A DNA stretch of 64,000 bases from Gigaspora margarita (lineage: Eukaryota; Glomeromycota; Glomeromycetes; Diversisporales; Gigasporaceae), in contig WTPW01000579.1 in NCBI GenBank assembly GCA_009809945.1, positions 33,223 through 97,222 of the forward strand, written 5' to 3'. Positions 20,677 to 31,453 of this stretch are shown one piece after another. How positions within the stretch are numbered: the first letter of the stretch is position 1; every line of letters starts with the position of its first letter. Below the pieces are notes generated by a model. It was not told where the DNA came from. It saw only the letters and a program-made list of their open reading frames with translations, and made no database searches. Position numbers and translations under genes: made by a program.

Positions 20677-21119
20677 TAAGTGACTAGTGATATAACCTGG
20701 ATTGGAGCCACTTAGATCACCTATAAGTATGCAGGTAATCTGAGTTGAATTGTAGTAACCCAAGTGGAATGAGTGGGTTAATCTGACAGGTCAATCTACA
20801 GGTTGACTTGCCAGATTCAAGATAGCAGGTGAGCTTTAATTCTGCTTTATCAATCACCAAATGTAATGTTATATATACTCTGCAAATATTATCTGACTTT
20901 AAATAAATTGTTACAAATTGTCAAATGAGATATTTGAAACTTTTCACTTTATATATAGTAAAAATAATTCGAAGACAACCAAATAATCCAGAAATTAGTA
21001 ACAAAATATACTTTTTATAGGCTAGAGTAATTTGTAATAAGCAAGATAAATGTACTTTGCTAATATACTGTTATATTTTTTTTTAATCTGTAAATCTAAA
21101 ACAATAATGTTTCATATAA

Positions 21120-21571
21120 TTAGAAATATAATCAGCTTGATTAGCTTGACTTGTATCTCAAAGCTATAGTCGAAGCTTAAGCTATATTTTTGGTAGCTAC
21201 AATCTAAGCTATAGCTATTGATATAGCTTAAAATATAGCTAATCATAGTTATAAGTCAGGTGAACTTTAATTTAAGCTATAGTTTAAGTTATAGCTTAAG
21301 CTAGCTTAAATATATAATGAAATAATAAAATTTAATATAAAATAAAATATTGATATTTTTAAATCTTACTATATGAATTATTGGTTTTAAGCTATACTGG
21401 TAACTGAAGCCAAACTTCAAGCTATAGCTAGATTTTTTTCATTTTGGCTCAAACCATAATTTAAAGCCATAGTTTTGTTTATAGCTTAGGCTATTAATCT
21501 GGTTTAGCTTTATTAGGCTTGGTTTTAAACTGTGGCTAAAGTTGGCTTTTTTAAAGCTAATTACATTTCTA
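21120..21571. mobile_element. Element rich in AGCTATAGCTTAAGCTA motifs
   Basis: Ends TAGAAATATAATCAGCTT and, reversed, TAGAAATGTAATTAGCTT. Between them more than a dozen copies of AGCTATAG, TTAAGCTA and relatives in both orientations. TSD not clear. Confidence 0.55.
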
Positions 21572-22110
21572 CTAGAAGTTATTTAATTTTCTTTATAAAT
21601 ATAAATAAATTTGTTGGTTCTAAATAACATAAATAATATATAGTAACACAATTTATATTTATAACTAGTCTTAGTATAGATTAGACTTATTGGTTTAAAA
21701 CTGAATAAGCATTATTTACAATACTAATAAATATTGTACTTAATCTAATTAAACAGTATCTTAGTTATTTATTAAGTGAAAAAAAGTATAAAACATATAA
21801 AGTAGTATATATACAGTAATAATATTCAAAAAATTATAACTGTTATAATACAAAATTATTTTGACTCTTAATTTTAAATATTGCAAAATTTGGGTCTAAT
21901 ATGTAATTATTTTTACTTTGGCCCTTATTTGTAATTATTTAATTTTTTGAACCCTGATATGTAATTTCTCTATAATTAATTAATTATATAATATTCATCT
22001 GAGATAAAGAACTTTGTACATACAATTTTTATAGCCAAAATTCTTATGATCTAATAATCGAATCTGCATCATTTTAAAGTATACAGCAATTACAGATTCA
22101 GAATTTTGGT
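21572..22110. other. AT-rich stretch within the composite element
   Basis: 21990-22100 (gaactttgtacatacaattt, ctaataatcgaatc) matches the start of R4 at 11735-11830. Nothing else recognised. Confidence 0.4.
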
Positions 22111-22116
22111 AATTCC

Positions 22117-23010
22117 AAGTTTTTTTTTCAGATTCAAAGTGCCTGCTCTGGGCCTAGGTTTATTCAGTTTACACATCAGAAATTACATATAGATGAGAGT
22201 ACAACTAGCCACATGTACACTTTTGGTATCTAATTTAAGTGGTCTGCCTAAAGGTTTCATACTAAATGCCATATCTAACTATAGAAATTGCCTATTTAAA
22301 CCCTCTGATATTCTGCTTTTTGACCAATCTTAACTGTTTCACCGGTTATCCAAATCATTTACTACCATATCCCTTAGAACTAATTTAAGACCCTGAAATA
22401 TACATAGATAGGTTAGGTATTAGTTTGCTTATTTTTGAGGGTTTTTATGCAGAACTTTTTTATTTTTAATAATTTTTTGCTTATTTTTGAGGTTTTTTCT
22501 GCAAAACTTTCTATTTTTAGTAATTTTATAATTAACCTGACCTATCTATGTATATTTTGGGATCCTACTAATTTATCCTCGCAGAAAACTTAGTAGAGCA
22601 TTTCCTGTTTTACACAAGTATTATCTACACTTTAGTAATTATCGCTATGGCCAAGGCCAATACTTGCAAGACAAGATTATCCTTGTTATCTTACCAATAT
22701 CTACTTCTTGCCCATGTAAAGTTTGCTCCAATCCTAGCATCTATCTCCATCATTCTACTGGTCCTTATACTGACTTTCCAAACTTTCAAATCAGTTAGCC
22801 TGAAGGGTCTATTCATCTAGTATTAGATGTCACTATAGTTCTTTCTTCTCTTGGTACCTACTTCTATAACATAGGACCTTTTTCTCTAGTGCAACTCTGG
22901 TAGCCAGGTTGGTGGACCCCTATTCCTGAGGGTCTTTTTTCATCTGATCTTCTAGCTCCAGTTTCCAATACTCCAGTTTTTGTAGTACTATTGTTATTCC
23001 AAGTTTCTAT
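22117..23010 (-). mobile_element. SINE-A, copy 2, 5'-truncated
   Basis: A T run at 22117 (A tail on the minus strand) is followed by the SINE-A body (gagagtacaactagccac, ctctggtagccaggttggtg). The tRNA-like head is absent. A 180-bp MITE at 22387-22566 interrupts it; copy 1 at about 8419 shows the uninterrupted site (ttagaactaatttattc). Confidence 0.65.
22387..22566. mobile_element. 180-bp MITE sharing termini with the gene-carrying element
   Basis: Ends AAGACCCTGAAATATAC and, reversed, AGGATCCCAAAATATAC, then ATAGATAGGT as in 15650-18332. Perfect 8-bp TSD ACTAATTT (22379-22386, 22567-22574). The interior is two near-copies of 'ttgcttatttttgaggttttt'. Confidence 0.88.
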
Positions 23011-23019
23011 TAGTCAAAT

Positions 23020-23276
23020 ACAATATAAAAAAGTATCAATTCAAATAATTGTTTTTGTAATCATAAAAGTTACATGCTTATTAATATTTTTTCTTACTCA
23101 TTAATACTAGTTCTCTAGCTCTTTACAATAAATAAAAAACACTTTAGAAGCTTTTTTTTTAGTGAATTATTTCACTACAAACTAAAATAAATATATATGA
23201 GAAAACACCTATTAGAAACTAAAATTTTAGCTTTATTTTTTATTATTTATTTTTTTTTTGGTTTTTTTTTTAAATT
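23020..23276. repeat. Dispersed repeat R4, copy 3, left segment
   Basis: ctagttctctagctcttt, acaaactaaaataaatatat and gaaactaaaattttagc match 11980-12110. It resumes after the SINE at 23848 and ends near 24060. Confidence 0.6.
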
Positions 23277-23298
23277 ATTTTTTTATTTTTTTTTTAAT

Positions 23299-23827
23299 AC
23301 ATCTTATACCACATCTATGCTCCTTCTTATAGTTTAATTAGCAACTCACTACAAGTTCCCTACTTGAACTCTGACTTCTATTCCTTAACTGACGTTACTA
23401 TATCAAGAGAACTTCTTTGAAAAAAGTATAACTAAAATTAGTATTATTTACTGGATACCTTATTGGCTCTAGCGATGATGTCCTGCACTAACTACTAGAA
23501 TAGTCAAATAAGTACAGCCAGGGGCTTGTAACTCTTAGCCAACTTGTACTACAAGTTCATATAGTTTTGTTAAATTCAGACTTAGATCTCACATTATATT
23601 TGTAACTTTAATTATTCAAAATTGGATTCTAACTTATTTTGCTTTACTGCCACAGATTTGATAATAGTAGCTACTCAATTAAGCCTATTGATTGATGTTC
23701 TAGGTTTCTGTATTTCAGTTTTCTAACTAGCTAGTCTTTTATCATTTTGTCTCTGAAAGAACTTGAACTGGCAATCTTTTATTTGCAATCTGAGAGTATA
23801 ACCACTATGCTATTGGCCCACAGGTCA
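23299..23827 (-). mobile_element. tRNA-derived SINE-B with about 20-bp TSD
   Basis: On the minus strand the 5' head (23827-23750) has an A box TAGCATAGTGG..ttatactctcag and a B box gccagttcaagttc; a 450-base body follows. The flanking TSD is T-rich (T7-8, A, T9-10, AAT) at 23277-23298 and 23828-23847 and can also act as the A tail. It sits inside R4 copy 3. Typical SINE layout; no coding. Confidence 0.75.
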
Positions 23828-23847
23828 TTTTTTTATTTTTTTTTAAT

Positions 23848-24060
23848 TTGTTTATTATTTTTTAAATTACTTTTTTTATTTTAACTTATTTTATATCATT
23901 TTAAATTATTTTAATTTAAATTATCCATATAATCACAAAATAAAGCATAGGAAGTTATTTTATAATTAAATAGTATTTTTTTAATTTTGCTTTTTTTATA
24001 TATTCATTTTACTGAGAACATTAAAAGGAAAAGTTAAAAAGAAATGTTAACTGAAAAATT
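23848..24060. repeat. Dispersed repeat R4, copy 3, right segment
   Basis: ccatataatcacaaaataaa and tttactgagaacattaaaa match the right part of copy 1 at 12170-12350. Confidence 0.55.
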
Positions 24061-24240
24061 AACTTTAAATGGCCGAATGCATATTGAATTTTTAATCAGG
24101 TTTATTATTAATAAATATTTGACCCAGGTTAATTGAGTAACTTGTGCATTTAGATGGACCTATCAATCAACCTGGTGACCTGCAGGTTCACCTATTAGAT
24201 GATCCAGTTTGCTTTTTTTGAATGGGTTATATTACTATAA

Positions 24241-24568
24241 GAGACAAAACTAAAATTTTGGTTTTATTTTTTGTTATTTATTTTTTTTTCATTTTTTTTT
24301 AAATTTATTTTTATTTTTATTTTAATTTGCTTTAATTTTATTTTTAAATTATTTTATTTTTATTTTAAATTATTTTTTTTTTCTTGATTTTTTTTTAATT
24401 TTTTTTTTAATTTTATTTTAATTCATTTTAATTTTATTTTTAAATTATTTTATTTTATTTTTAAATTATTTTTTTAAATTTTTTATTTTATTTTAATTCA
24501 TTTTAATTGTTAAATTATTTTATTTTAAATTATTATATTTTATTTTTTTAAATTATTTTTTTTTATAT
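24241..24568. repeat. Low-complexity ATTTT repeats
   Basis: Units such as TTTTATTTTAATT and AAATTATTTT repeat across the stretch. It is the T/A-rich middle of R4 copy 2, expanded. Confidence 0.75.
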
Positions 24569-25105
24569 TGTTACAAGCGACTATAGCCTTCAATATAGTA
24601 CTTGCAACACAACATACAGCGACAGGGATCTTGAAAGGGTCAGAGAAGATATGAAGCAGTGTGCAAGTGAAATATTACTTTACTAGAGCAGTTCGTTATA
24701 TTTATTTATCAAAGAGCAAGAGAGTATTTATTTGGCAAAGATATATTTTATTTATTTATAAGATAATATTCAAGATGGATAACTATTCCTAAACATTAGA
24801 GGAAGGAGAGGAGGAATCTGAGTCTATTGTGCAGGAAGGGGAAAGACTAGGGTTTATATATCTTTTGTAAAACTCATAAAACTAATAAAACTAGTAAAAC
24901 GAATAAAACTAATAAAACTAATAAAACTAATAAAACTAATAAAACTAATAAAACTAATAAAACTAATAAAGCTAAAACTAATAAAACTAATAAAACTAAT
25001 AAAACTAATAAAACTTCTGTTGCGCAATTGTATTTTGTATTTTGCTTTGTAATTGCTATTCTTTGAAATATTCTAGAAATAGAACAAGAGAACTTTTCTA
25101 TAACA
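24569..25105 (-). repeat. LTR of the Gypsy element (3' LTR in its own direction)
   Basis: Begins TGTTACAAGC and ends TTCTATAACA (TG..CA ends). Contains a 9-base tandem array (actaataaa) at about 24890-25015. 537 bases versus 617 in the other LTR; the difference is mainly array length. Confidence 0.92.
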
Positions 25106-25472
25106 TTTTTATCCCCTTTTAAGAATGAACTCTGTGCGTTTCTAATTCCATTAATTTGGTAAACTCTTCATTTGATAACTTATTCATGCTATTGAGGAAA
25201 ATATACTGTGTCTGGTATAATCTTGATATTTCCCAACAATTAAACACTTAATAAGCTCTCCCAGGACATTTTCAAGTGCTATAAGTTCTGTACAATCCTA
25301 AGGCAGCTTTCATAACCTTTCTTATTTCTTTTGTCACCTTGTAATTATTCTGAAAATCTTGCTGAAGTTTTCCCAAGTAGTAACAAGCTTCCAATATCTG
25401 TATCTGCTTTTCTCTTTGGCTTTCACAAGTCTCTTGGTTCAGCTGAGAAATTATTTCACTGGTTTGGTCTTT

Positions 25473-25871
25473 TCAAGTGAATATCAAAAGAGGATTTGCC
25501 CTAGTGACAATGGTAGCTTCAGTACTCATTAAATCATTCTTAATTCTAGTTAGGACTGAGTCTGGATCCACATTTGGTTCATGGACTTCAATGCTTTCTG
25601 GTGCATTATCTTCAGGTAATAGTGTCAATTCCTCACTCGATGGTAGTTCAATAGTTTGTTCAGTATAGCTATTGAAGGGATTATTTTGCAAGGGATCTGT
25701 AACTTCTATAGAAAATTGTAAAGAAAATAAAATAGTGATTCCATCTGTAACTGTAGCTTGATCTTTTGTAATTATAAGGCTATTGTTAAGGGCCCAAGGT
25801 TCTTGATTCCAATATTTAACCAAGGCAGTCAGGCTAATTAGAGTCTGAGGTTGAAGAGTAACAGTTTTCAT
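25473..25871 (-). pseudogene. Extra reading frame downstream of integrase in the Gypsy fossil
   Basis: A 132-residue frame with no motif I recognise, rich in Thr, Glu and Pro (ELPSSEELTLLPEDNAPES), lying between the integrase end and the 3' LTR. Ty3/Gypsy elements sometimes carry an additional frame here; I see no signal peptide or transmembrane segment. Function unknown. Confidence 0.45.
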
Positions 25872-26399
25872 TTTAAGAATTTGAGTTTTTGTTATTGGAA
25901 GAGAAAAAGAAAGAAGAAATGTTTTTGGTAATTTTAATGTTAGAATAAGGATGATTACTTTAATAAAAAAAAATTATTGTTATACATGTCAAATTAAAGA
26001 ATAGGGCTTGTTTAATTGCTTCGCAGCATCACTTATGTGACACAAAAATCACAACATTGATTACATGACCAGAAATTTTCTTGCTGATCAAAAATGGTTC
26101 AAGTCAATTCGTGGGTTTCCATGGCATTTTTGCTCTAAGATAAGCTTAGTAGAAAAGATGCACAATCCTCTGATGGGTATACAGTCAAATTTCAGCTCAA
26201 ACGGAGCAATATTGACTGACTTTACTTAGTGGTAACCATTTCACGAAGTCAAAATCTGATTCTTATATATATCACTATATTATTTCTGTTTCTAATTTTT
26301 AACAAAAATGGGGTAACTTAGATTCAAAGGAAAAAAAAATTGTTTGTTGTACACAGTAAATTAAGGGGTTGAGGCTGTGTAGGCTGTGTTTCCATCCAT

Positions 26400-26512
26400 T
26401 TTAAGAATTTCTCCCTAGAAATTCAAATGACAATCATAGGTTGCCAATCTTGTTTCTCATAGTACTTAACAAGACGATCACTGTTGTAATACTGCTTTAA
26501 TGTTTTTCCATC
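26400..26512 (-). pseudogene. Gypsy integrase C-terminal end, left of the Tigger insertion
   Basis: Minus-strand text reads DGKTLKQYYNSDRLVKYYE, the tail of the integrase C-terminal region, cut off from the rest by the Tigger element at 26515-31537. Confidence 0.65.
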
Positions 26513-26835
26513 TACAGTCGACTCTCTCTATACCGAACTGCATGTTCTGGGGGTTTTTGTTCAGTATAGAGTGAGTTCGCTTTATAAAGTTCGCTTTCTA
26601 TACCAAACAGTTCGGTATATATAGCTAACCAATAAAATCATATGCACGTGATCAAGAATCACAAATTTTTTTTTTATATAACGAAAGATTTATTCAACGT
26701 TAAAAACTATAAAAGTATATATCGATATACTGTACACAATTTAAATCACTAAACTAATAAAAAAAAAAGGTATATACATACGTACATACGTACGCACGTA
26801 CACATATACATAATTCAAAAAAAAAAAAAAAATTT

Positions 26836-28650
26836 CTATTGAAAATAGCGATGGAGATCAACTTGTTTGAGATTTTTTACAATATTTAACCGAACCCGTT
26901 TGTGTAATTTTCTTAAAATCTTTACTTCTTCTTCAACACCGCCAAACCCTGGACCTTGTTCGTATAAAAACTTTAGAATTGTATTTATGCAAATTTCTGC
27001 CTCTGTGTCACTAACTTTCTCTTGTTCAATAAATTCTTCTTTTTCTTCCTCACTTTCCTCCATATTTTTACTTTCAACAATCTCAAAATTTCTTCTTCGG
27101 TAAGCCCGCCTTTAATCTCATTATCTTCAGCATGGATATATTCGTATGCGGTAAGAGAATCGTCTGTTGATAAGCAACCAATTAGTTCTGCAAGTCTTGT
27201 TTCATCATCCATGTCACTAAAAGTTTTTTTTTTAAAAAAAGTTTATGATACGGTAATTATCGACTTATCAAGTTAAAAATAGCAAACGCTTTAAGCCTCT
27301 AAATACAGAGGTGTAAATATAATGCCGTAACTTGTTATTATAATAAGTTACAGACTTTTCTGTAATTTAATATAATTATAACAGGTTATGCCATTATTCT
27401 CACGCCTCTAATTCTACCATTACTAATTACCTGTTCTGATCATCAACAAGTTCTTCAGGGTCATTATATGGAAGAATACCAGTTTTTTTCCAGCAATTTC
27501 TAATAGTATTTGGTGATACCATAGACCACGCTTCAGCCGCATTCATTATTGCATCATAAATATTGTACGGAACTATTTCATTTACTGTTCCGTTTTGCTT
27601 ACTATCATATGCACTAATTCAGTTTTGAACAAAAAGGCTTTTATAGTGGCATTTGAATGAATTGATAATTCCTGCATCGCAGAGTTGGAGAATCGAGATT
27701 GTATTTGCCAGAAGAAATTCTACTCGCAAACAGTCTAGTTTTGCCTTCGTATCATCAAGAACAATATGCACTGGTGCATTATCGATTAAAAGTATGATTT
27801 TTCGATTGCTTAATTTCATTCGGTCGTTAAGCTTAANGAGGAGTTCATTAAAGATATTAACTTGCATCCAAGCNTTTTTGTTCCAGTAATAGTAAACAGN
27901 AAGATTAGTACGGTTAATATTTCGTAAGGGACGTGGTGTTTTATTAGTATGAATAAAGGCAAGTTTCATTTTTTCAGTTCCACTTGCATTCGTAGCACAT
28001 AAAATTGATATATGTGACTTTTCTTTTTTGTGCCCTGCTAATCTTGAATGAGCCAAAGTACGTGAAGGTCTCATTTTCCAGTAAAGTCCAGTCTCATTAG
28101 CATTCCAAATATCATTAAAGTCGTAGAATCGAAGTAATTCTTGTAAGGCAAGTCAGTTATTTTCTATTTGCTCTATAGGAGGTGCACTTGCAGATTCACC
28201 TTCTTTTTTAAATTGGCGAAGTCCATGACGTTTTTTGAAACCAGTAAGCCAACCATCAGATTGGTGAAAATCATCAATAAGAAAATGATTTGCAAAAAAC
28301 TTTGTCTTGGTTTTAAGAATATGACCGTCGATATCCTGACCACTATTAAGTGCATTGTCTACCCAAAGACCAAGGGCTTCTTCAAGATTTGGCCATTTTG
28401 GTCCGCAAAATTTTTTTATTTTGCCTTCTTCTTCAGTCGTAATAGCTAACCAACAGTCTTTTTCCTTTAGAATATCTGTAATTGTAGACTTTCCGACCTG
28501 ATAATTTGTTGCAAGATCTACATTTTTAATATTTGGATTTATTTCCTTCGCTTGACAAATTTCATNTTTTTGTGCTGCGGAAAGAATTACTCNTTGTTNG
28601 GGTTTGGTTNANATAATGCCAGGTGAATTACGAATAGCTTGTAATTACTA
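26836..28650 (-). pseudogene. Tigger-type DDE transposase, nearly whole but inactivated
   Basis: A pogo/Tigger (CENP-B-like) transposase. N-terminal helix-turn-helix: VDLATNYQVGKSTITDIL; then LEEALGLWVDNAL and SDGWLTGFKKRHGLRQFKK (second DNA-binding domain). Catalytic domain: WNANETGLYWK, KIILLIDNAPVH, LLANTISILQLCDAGIINS. The first catalytic Asp of the usual NADETGL motif is Asn here (28101 region), while the other two acidic residues are present. There is a stop after IEQIENN, another after SLFVQN and a MITE (27307-27409) before the acidic tail (MDDETRLAELIGCLSTDD). Nine ambiguous bases lie in the gene. Clearly dead, but still easy to align. Confidence 0.88.
27307..27409. mobile_element. 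103-bp foldback MITE inside the Tigger transposase
   Basis: Ends AGAGGTGTAAATATAATG and, reversed, AGAGGCGTGAGAATAATGG, continuing as mirrored arms (CCGTAACTTGTTAT / ATAACAGGTTATGCC). Confidence 0.75.
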
Positions 28651-28859
28651 NCTTTTTATACAAAATACAACGAATAATTTCTAATAATCTAATTTACGAA
28701 TTTATGAACTTATACAGATAATATTGTTATCTTCAAATTGCATTCATACACCATTCGAAATTATACACTTGTGCATTATTTCATGCTATATGCATGTGCG
28801 TATGAATAAGCATAGATAATGCAACATGCAAAAGCCGTAGTTTTTTTTGTTTGGTATGT

Positions 28860-28980
28860 CAGGGTGTAATTCAGGTTTGCATAATAAGAGCATATTCCTG
28901 CATTGCTATAATTGGAATATTTACTTTAAATTTGCAATGCAGGGATATGCTATCATTATGCAAACCTGAATTACACTCTA
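28860..28980. mobile_element. 121-bp foldback MITE
   Basis: CAGGGTGTAATTCAGG at the left and CCTGAATTACACTCTA at the right, with arms of about 47 bases each including GTTTGCATAAT and GCATTGC/GCAATGC. It lies upstream of the Tigger transposase. Confidence 0.85.
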
Positions 28981-29632
28981 TACACTAAACATGGTAGGGA
29001 AGTCATTAAAAATCAAAAAAAAACAACTGCTATACAAGCCAAACAACTTACGCCATATACTGGAAATAGAATGGGCACGTATTTTTATTTTTTTTTATTC
29101 AAAACAAAAAAAAAAACGCAGAATTATCGAGGCTGATTTTGTCTTAACTATAGATGGGTAATCCAAATTTTAAAAAGAGATTACAATAATAGCATTTGAT
29201 TATTTTTTTAGATTTCTTTCTTTCAACTGTTTAATAAAGAAGAATCTGAAAAGATAATTAAGATGTCAAGAAGCTCAACTTTTGGGGATCATGAATGATA
29301 AGTTTTATTATTACTAAACTAATCTGTTTTTGGTTTTTTAGAGATCTTTTTTCACTACTAATTATTTTAAATTACAATATGTAAGTTTCTTGATTTACAT
29401 ATTTTTAGAAATTCTTACCTTACTGATACCATATGCCACTGCTTACAGTATCTCCAAAAACCAATTTGTTTTCTTGTATAAGACTCGGGGTTGATTTACT
29501 ACTTTCAATATGATATATCATCCAGATGCTCTTCGCATAGTACCCGTCAATTTTAAAAATAGAGTTCTTTAATAAGACCCCAGTTAATAGATCCGAAACT
29601 TTAGAGCATTGGTATAACGATTATATGCCAAC

Positions 29633-29783
29633 TAGGGATGTAAACCAAACTATTTAGGATGTTCCAAATTATGTGATGACTAGTATCACATTAGATATTT
29701 ACCATGCTATTACTATTGCTAAAACTGTGATACTATTTATTACACAGTTTGGAACGTCCCAAAAAGTTTGGTTTGCATCGCTA
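29633..29783. mobile_element. 151-bp MITE with about 56-bp TIRs
   Basis: Ends TAGGGATGTAAACCAAACT and, reversed, TAGCGATGCAAACCAAACT; the arms continue through GTTCCAAA and end near GTATCAC. No clear TSD. Confidence 0.8.
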
Positions 29784-29897
29784 ATGTAATGTAATTTTTG
29801 ATATGGGCAAAATTAGGACAAATAAAACTTTGTGCTTTTAGATTAGGGACAGAATCTTTTAATTAGGTTTGAGTCAGTAATAAAATTTTATAACACG

Positions 29898-31162
29898 TAG
29901 TGAATGTGGTCGATCAAAATTTATCGGCTAAGCTTAGCCGATAAATTTTGGTCAGCTTAGTCGGCTTAGCTGATTTCCTAATCAGGTCTCAATTACATGA
30001 CCAGATACGTTGCATTTATATAGCAGATAGCTGATAGATCGCTTACACATTGTTTTATTAATGCTGTAATGTTCCTGACTGTAATGCTAATAAAATGTAT
30101 TGTATTTTCATTATGTTTTATTTAAGGATCAACTTTTTAGATCCTAGGATCGGACTAGTCTCGCCATTTAACACCCTAATGTTAAACTTTAATATCAATA
30201 TAATTTTGAATTCTCAGTAAAAGAGTCGTCCCGGGTTAAAAATACTTTAAATAAATTTGAAAAAAAAATGAAATTACAAGATCAGGTGAGATTTAATAAT
30301 CGTTTATTTAATAATTTTTTTTTTTAACATTCAACTTTATTTTTTCTGTATAAAAACGATTTCTTGTTACTTGTCACGGTTATTATTGACTACGAATTTA
30401 CAATTTGTCAAATTAATTAGGGTCAGTAACGTTTTATAGCTTTAAGTATGCTTTTATATAAAATTTTAAAGATCGAAAGAGAGAGTAACTGATTTTTTTT
30501 TATTTTTTTTTTTTTATACTTATTGTTTAGCAAAATCTGAGTTCGGCTTTTGTTGGTTATAACTTATTTGCAAGAAGATTTTATTTTTACCCAGGTTCTT
30601 CTGTTGTGGTTATTATTGACCACGAATTTACAATTTGTCAAATTAATTAGGATCAGTAACGTTTTATAGCTTTTAAGTATGCTTTTATATAAAATTTTAA
30701 AGATCGAAAGAGAGAGTAACTGATTTTTTTTTCGATCATATAGTATTTTGACTTTTTAATTTAATTATACTTTTTTCATGCGCCCTTACTGATTCTTAAT
30801 ATTATCGTTAAAAATAATCTATCAACGGAATGTAATCATCGAATATTTCTACCGCATGATTATGATCCATTTAATGATCCCGATAATTTTAATAATTTTA
30901 AGTTACGCTTTACAATTGTTATAAATTATAATGCCAAAATAGGAGGCAATTTGTAATACGAAATAATTGAAATAAAAACCTGCTTTAAGTGCCTGGGTAT
31001 TCAATGATGAAAAAAAAGTCTGTTTTTGTGCGTAATTACGCGTATTTTCTATTTTTTATTTTTTTGGGAAATAAAAATCGATTAGCCGATTTTGAAAAAA
31101 TCGACCGGCTAAGCTAAAAATTTTTGGCTTAGCCGATTTTTTCATATCGGCCAAAATCACTA
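29898..31162. mobile_element. 1.27-kb noncoding hAT-like element in the Tigger
   Basis: Ends TAGTGAATGTGGTCGATC and, reversed, TAGTGATTTTGGCCGATAT. Perfect 8-bp TSD ATAACACG (29890-29897, 31163-31170). GGCTAAGC/GCTTAGCC motifs repeat near both ends (29930-29985, 31075-31135) and probably mark transposase-binding sites. Internal direct repeat at about 30375-30733. No frame. Confidence 0.88.
30375..30733. repeat. Direct repeat of about 120 bp, 237 bp apart
   Basis: 'ggttattattgac(t/c)acgaa' to 'cgaaagagagagtaactga' occurs at about 30378-30493 and 30615-30723 with only a few differences. Confidence 0.85.
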
Positions 31163-31453
31163 ATAACACGTAAATAAACTAAATTTTTAGTTATAAATGT
31201 CTTGCATTAACCATAATCCTGGGGTCTACATAATTTGCATATTCGCATAATTTATGATTTGCCATACACTTAGCAATTACCGGAACATAATTAACATAAT
31301 TCTGTTCTAAATCGATCATGTGACTTCATATCTAAGTCACGTGATAGTTCGTTATATAGAAATATGTATACATAGTTCCCGGCTGGTAAAAAAGAGTTCG
31401 GATGCGGTATAAAGAAATTTAATATTTTGGTTCGGTACAACCAGCTTAAGCTA

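Larger units (their letters stand above)
20685..24237. mobile_element. 3.55-kb noncoding hAT-like composite element
   Basis: Ends TAGTGATATAACCTGGATT and, reversed, TAGTAATATAACCCATTC. Flanks TAAGTGAC (20677-20684) and TAAGAGAC (24238-24245) form a 7-of-8 TSD. Subterminal zones (20700-20830, 24120-24220) are GC-richer with repeats of ggttgac/gtcaacct and ggtgacct. Inside: an AGCTATAG-rich block, a SINE-A copy with a MITE in it, an R4 copy and a SINE-B. No transposase. The uninterrupted R4 copy at 12080 shows the empty site. Confidence 0.75.

Noticed and set aside
24885-25020. CRISPR-like array
   Set aside because: 9-base units without spacers, in a eukaryotic LTR.
28866-28975. Regulatory hairpin or ncRNA upstream of the Tigger transposase
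   Set aside because: Long mirrored arms and matching ends fit a foldback MITE better.
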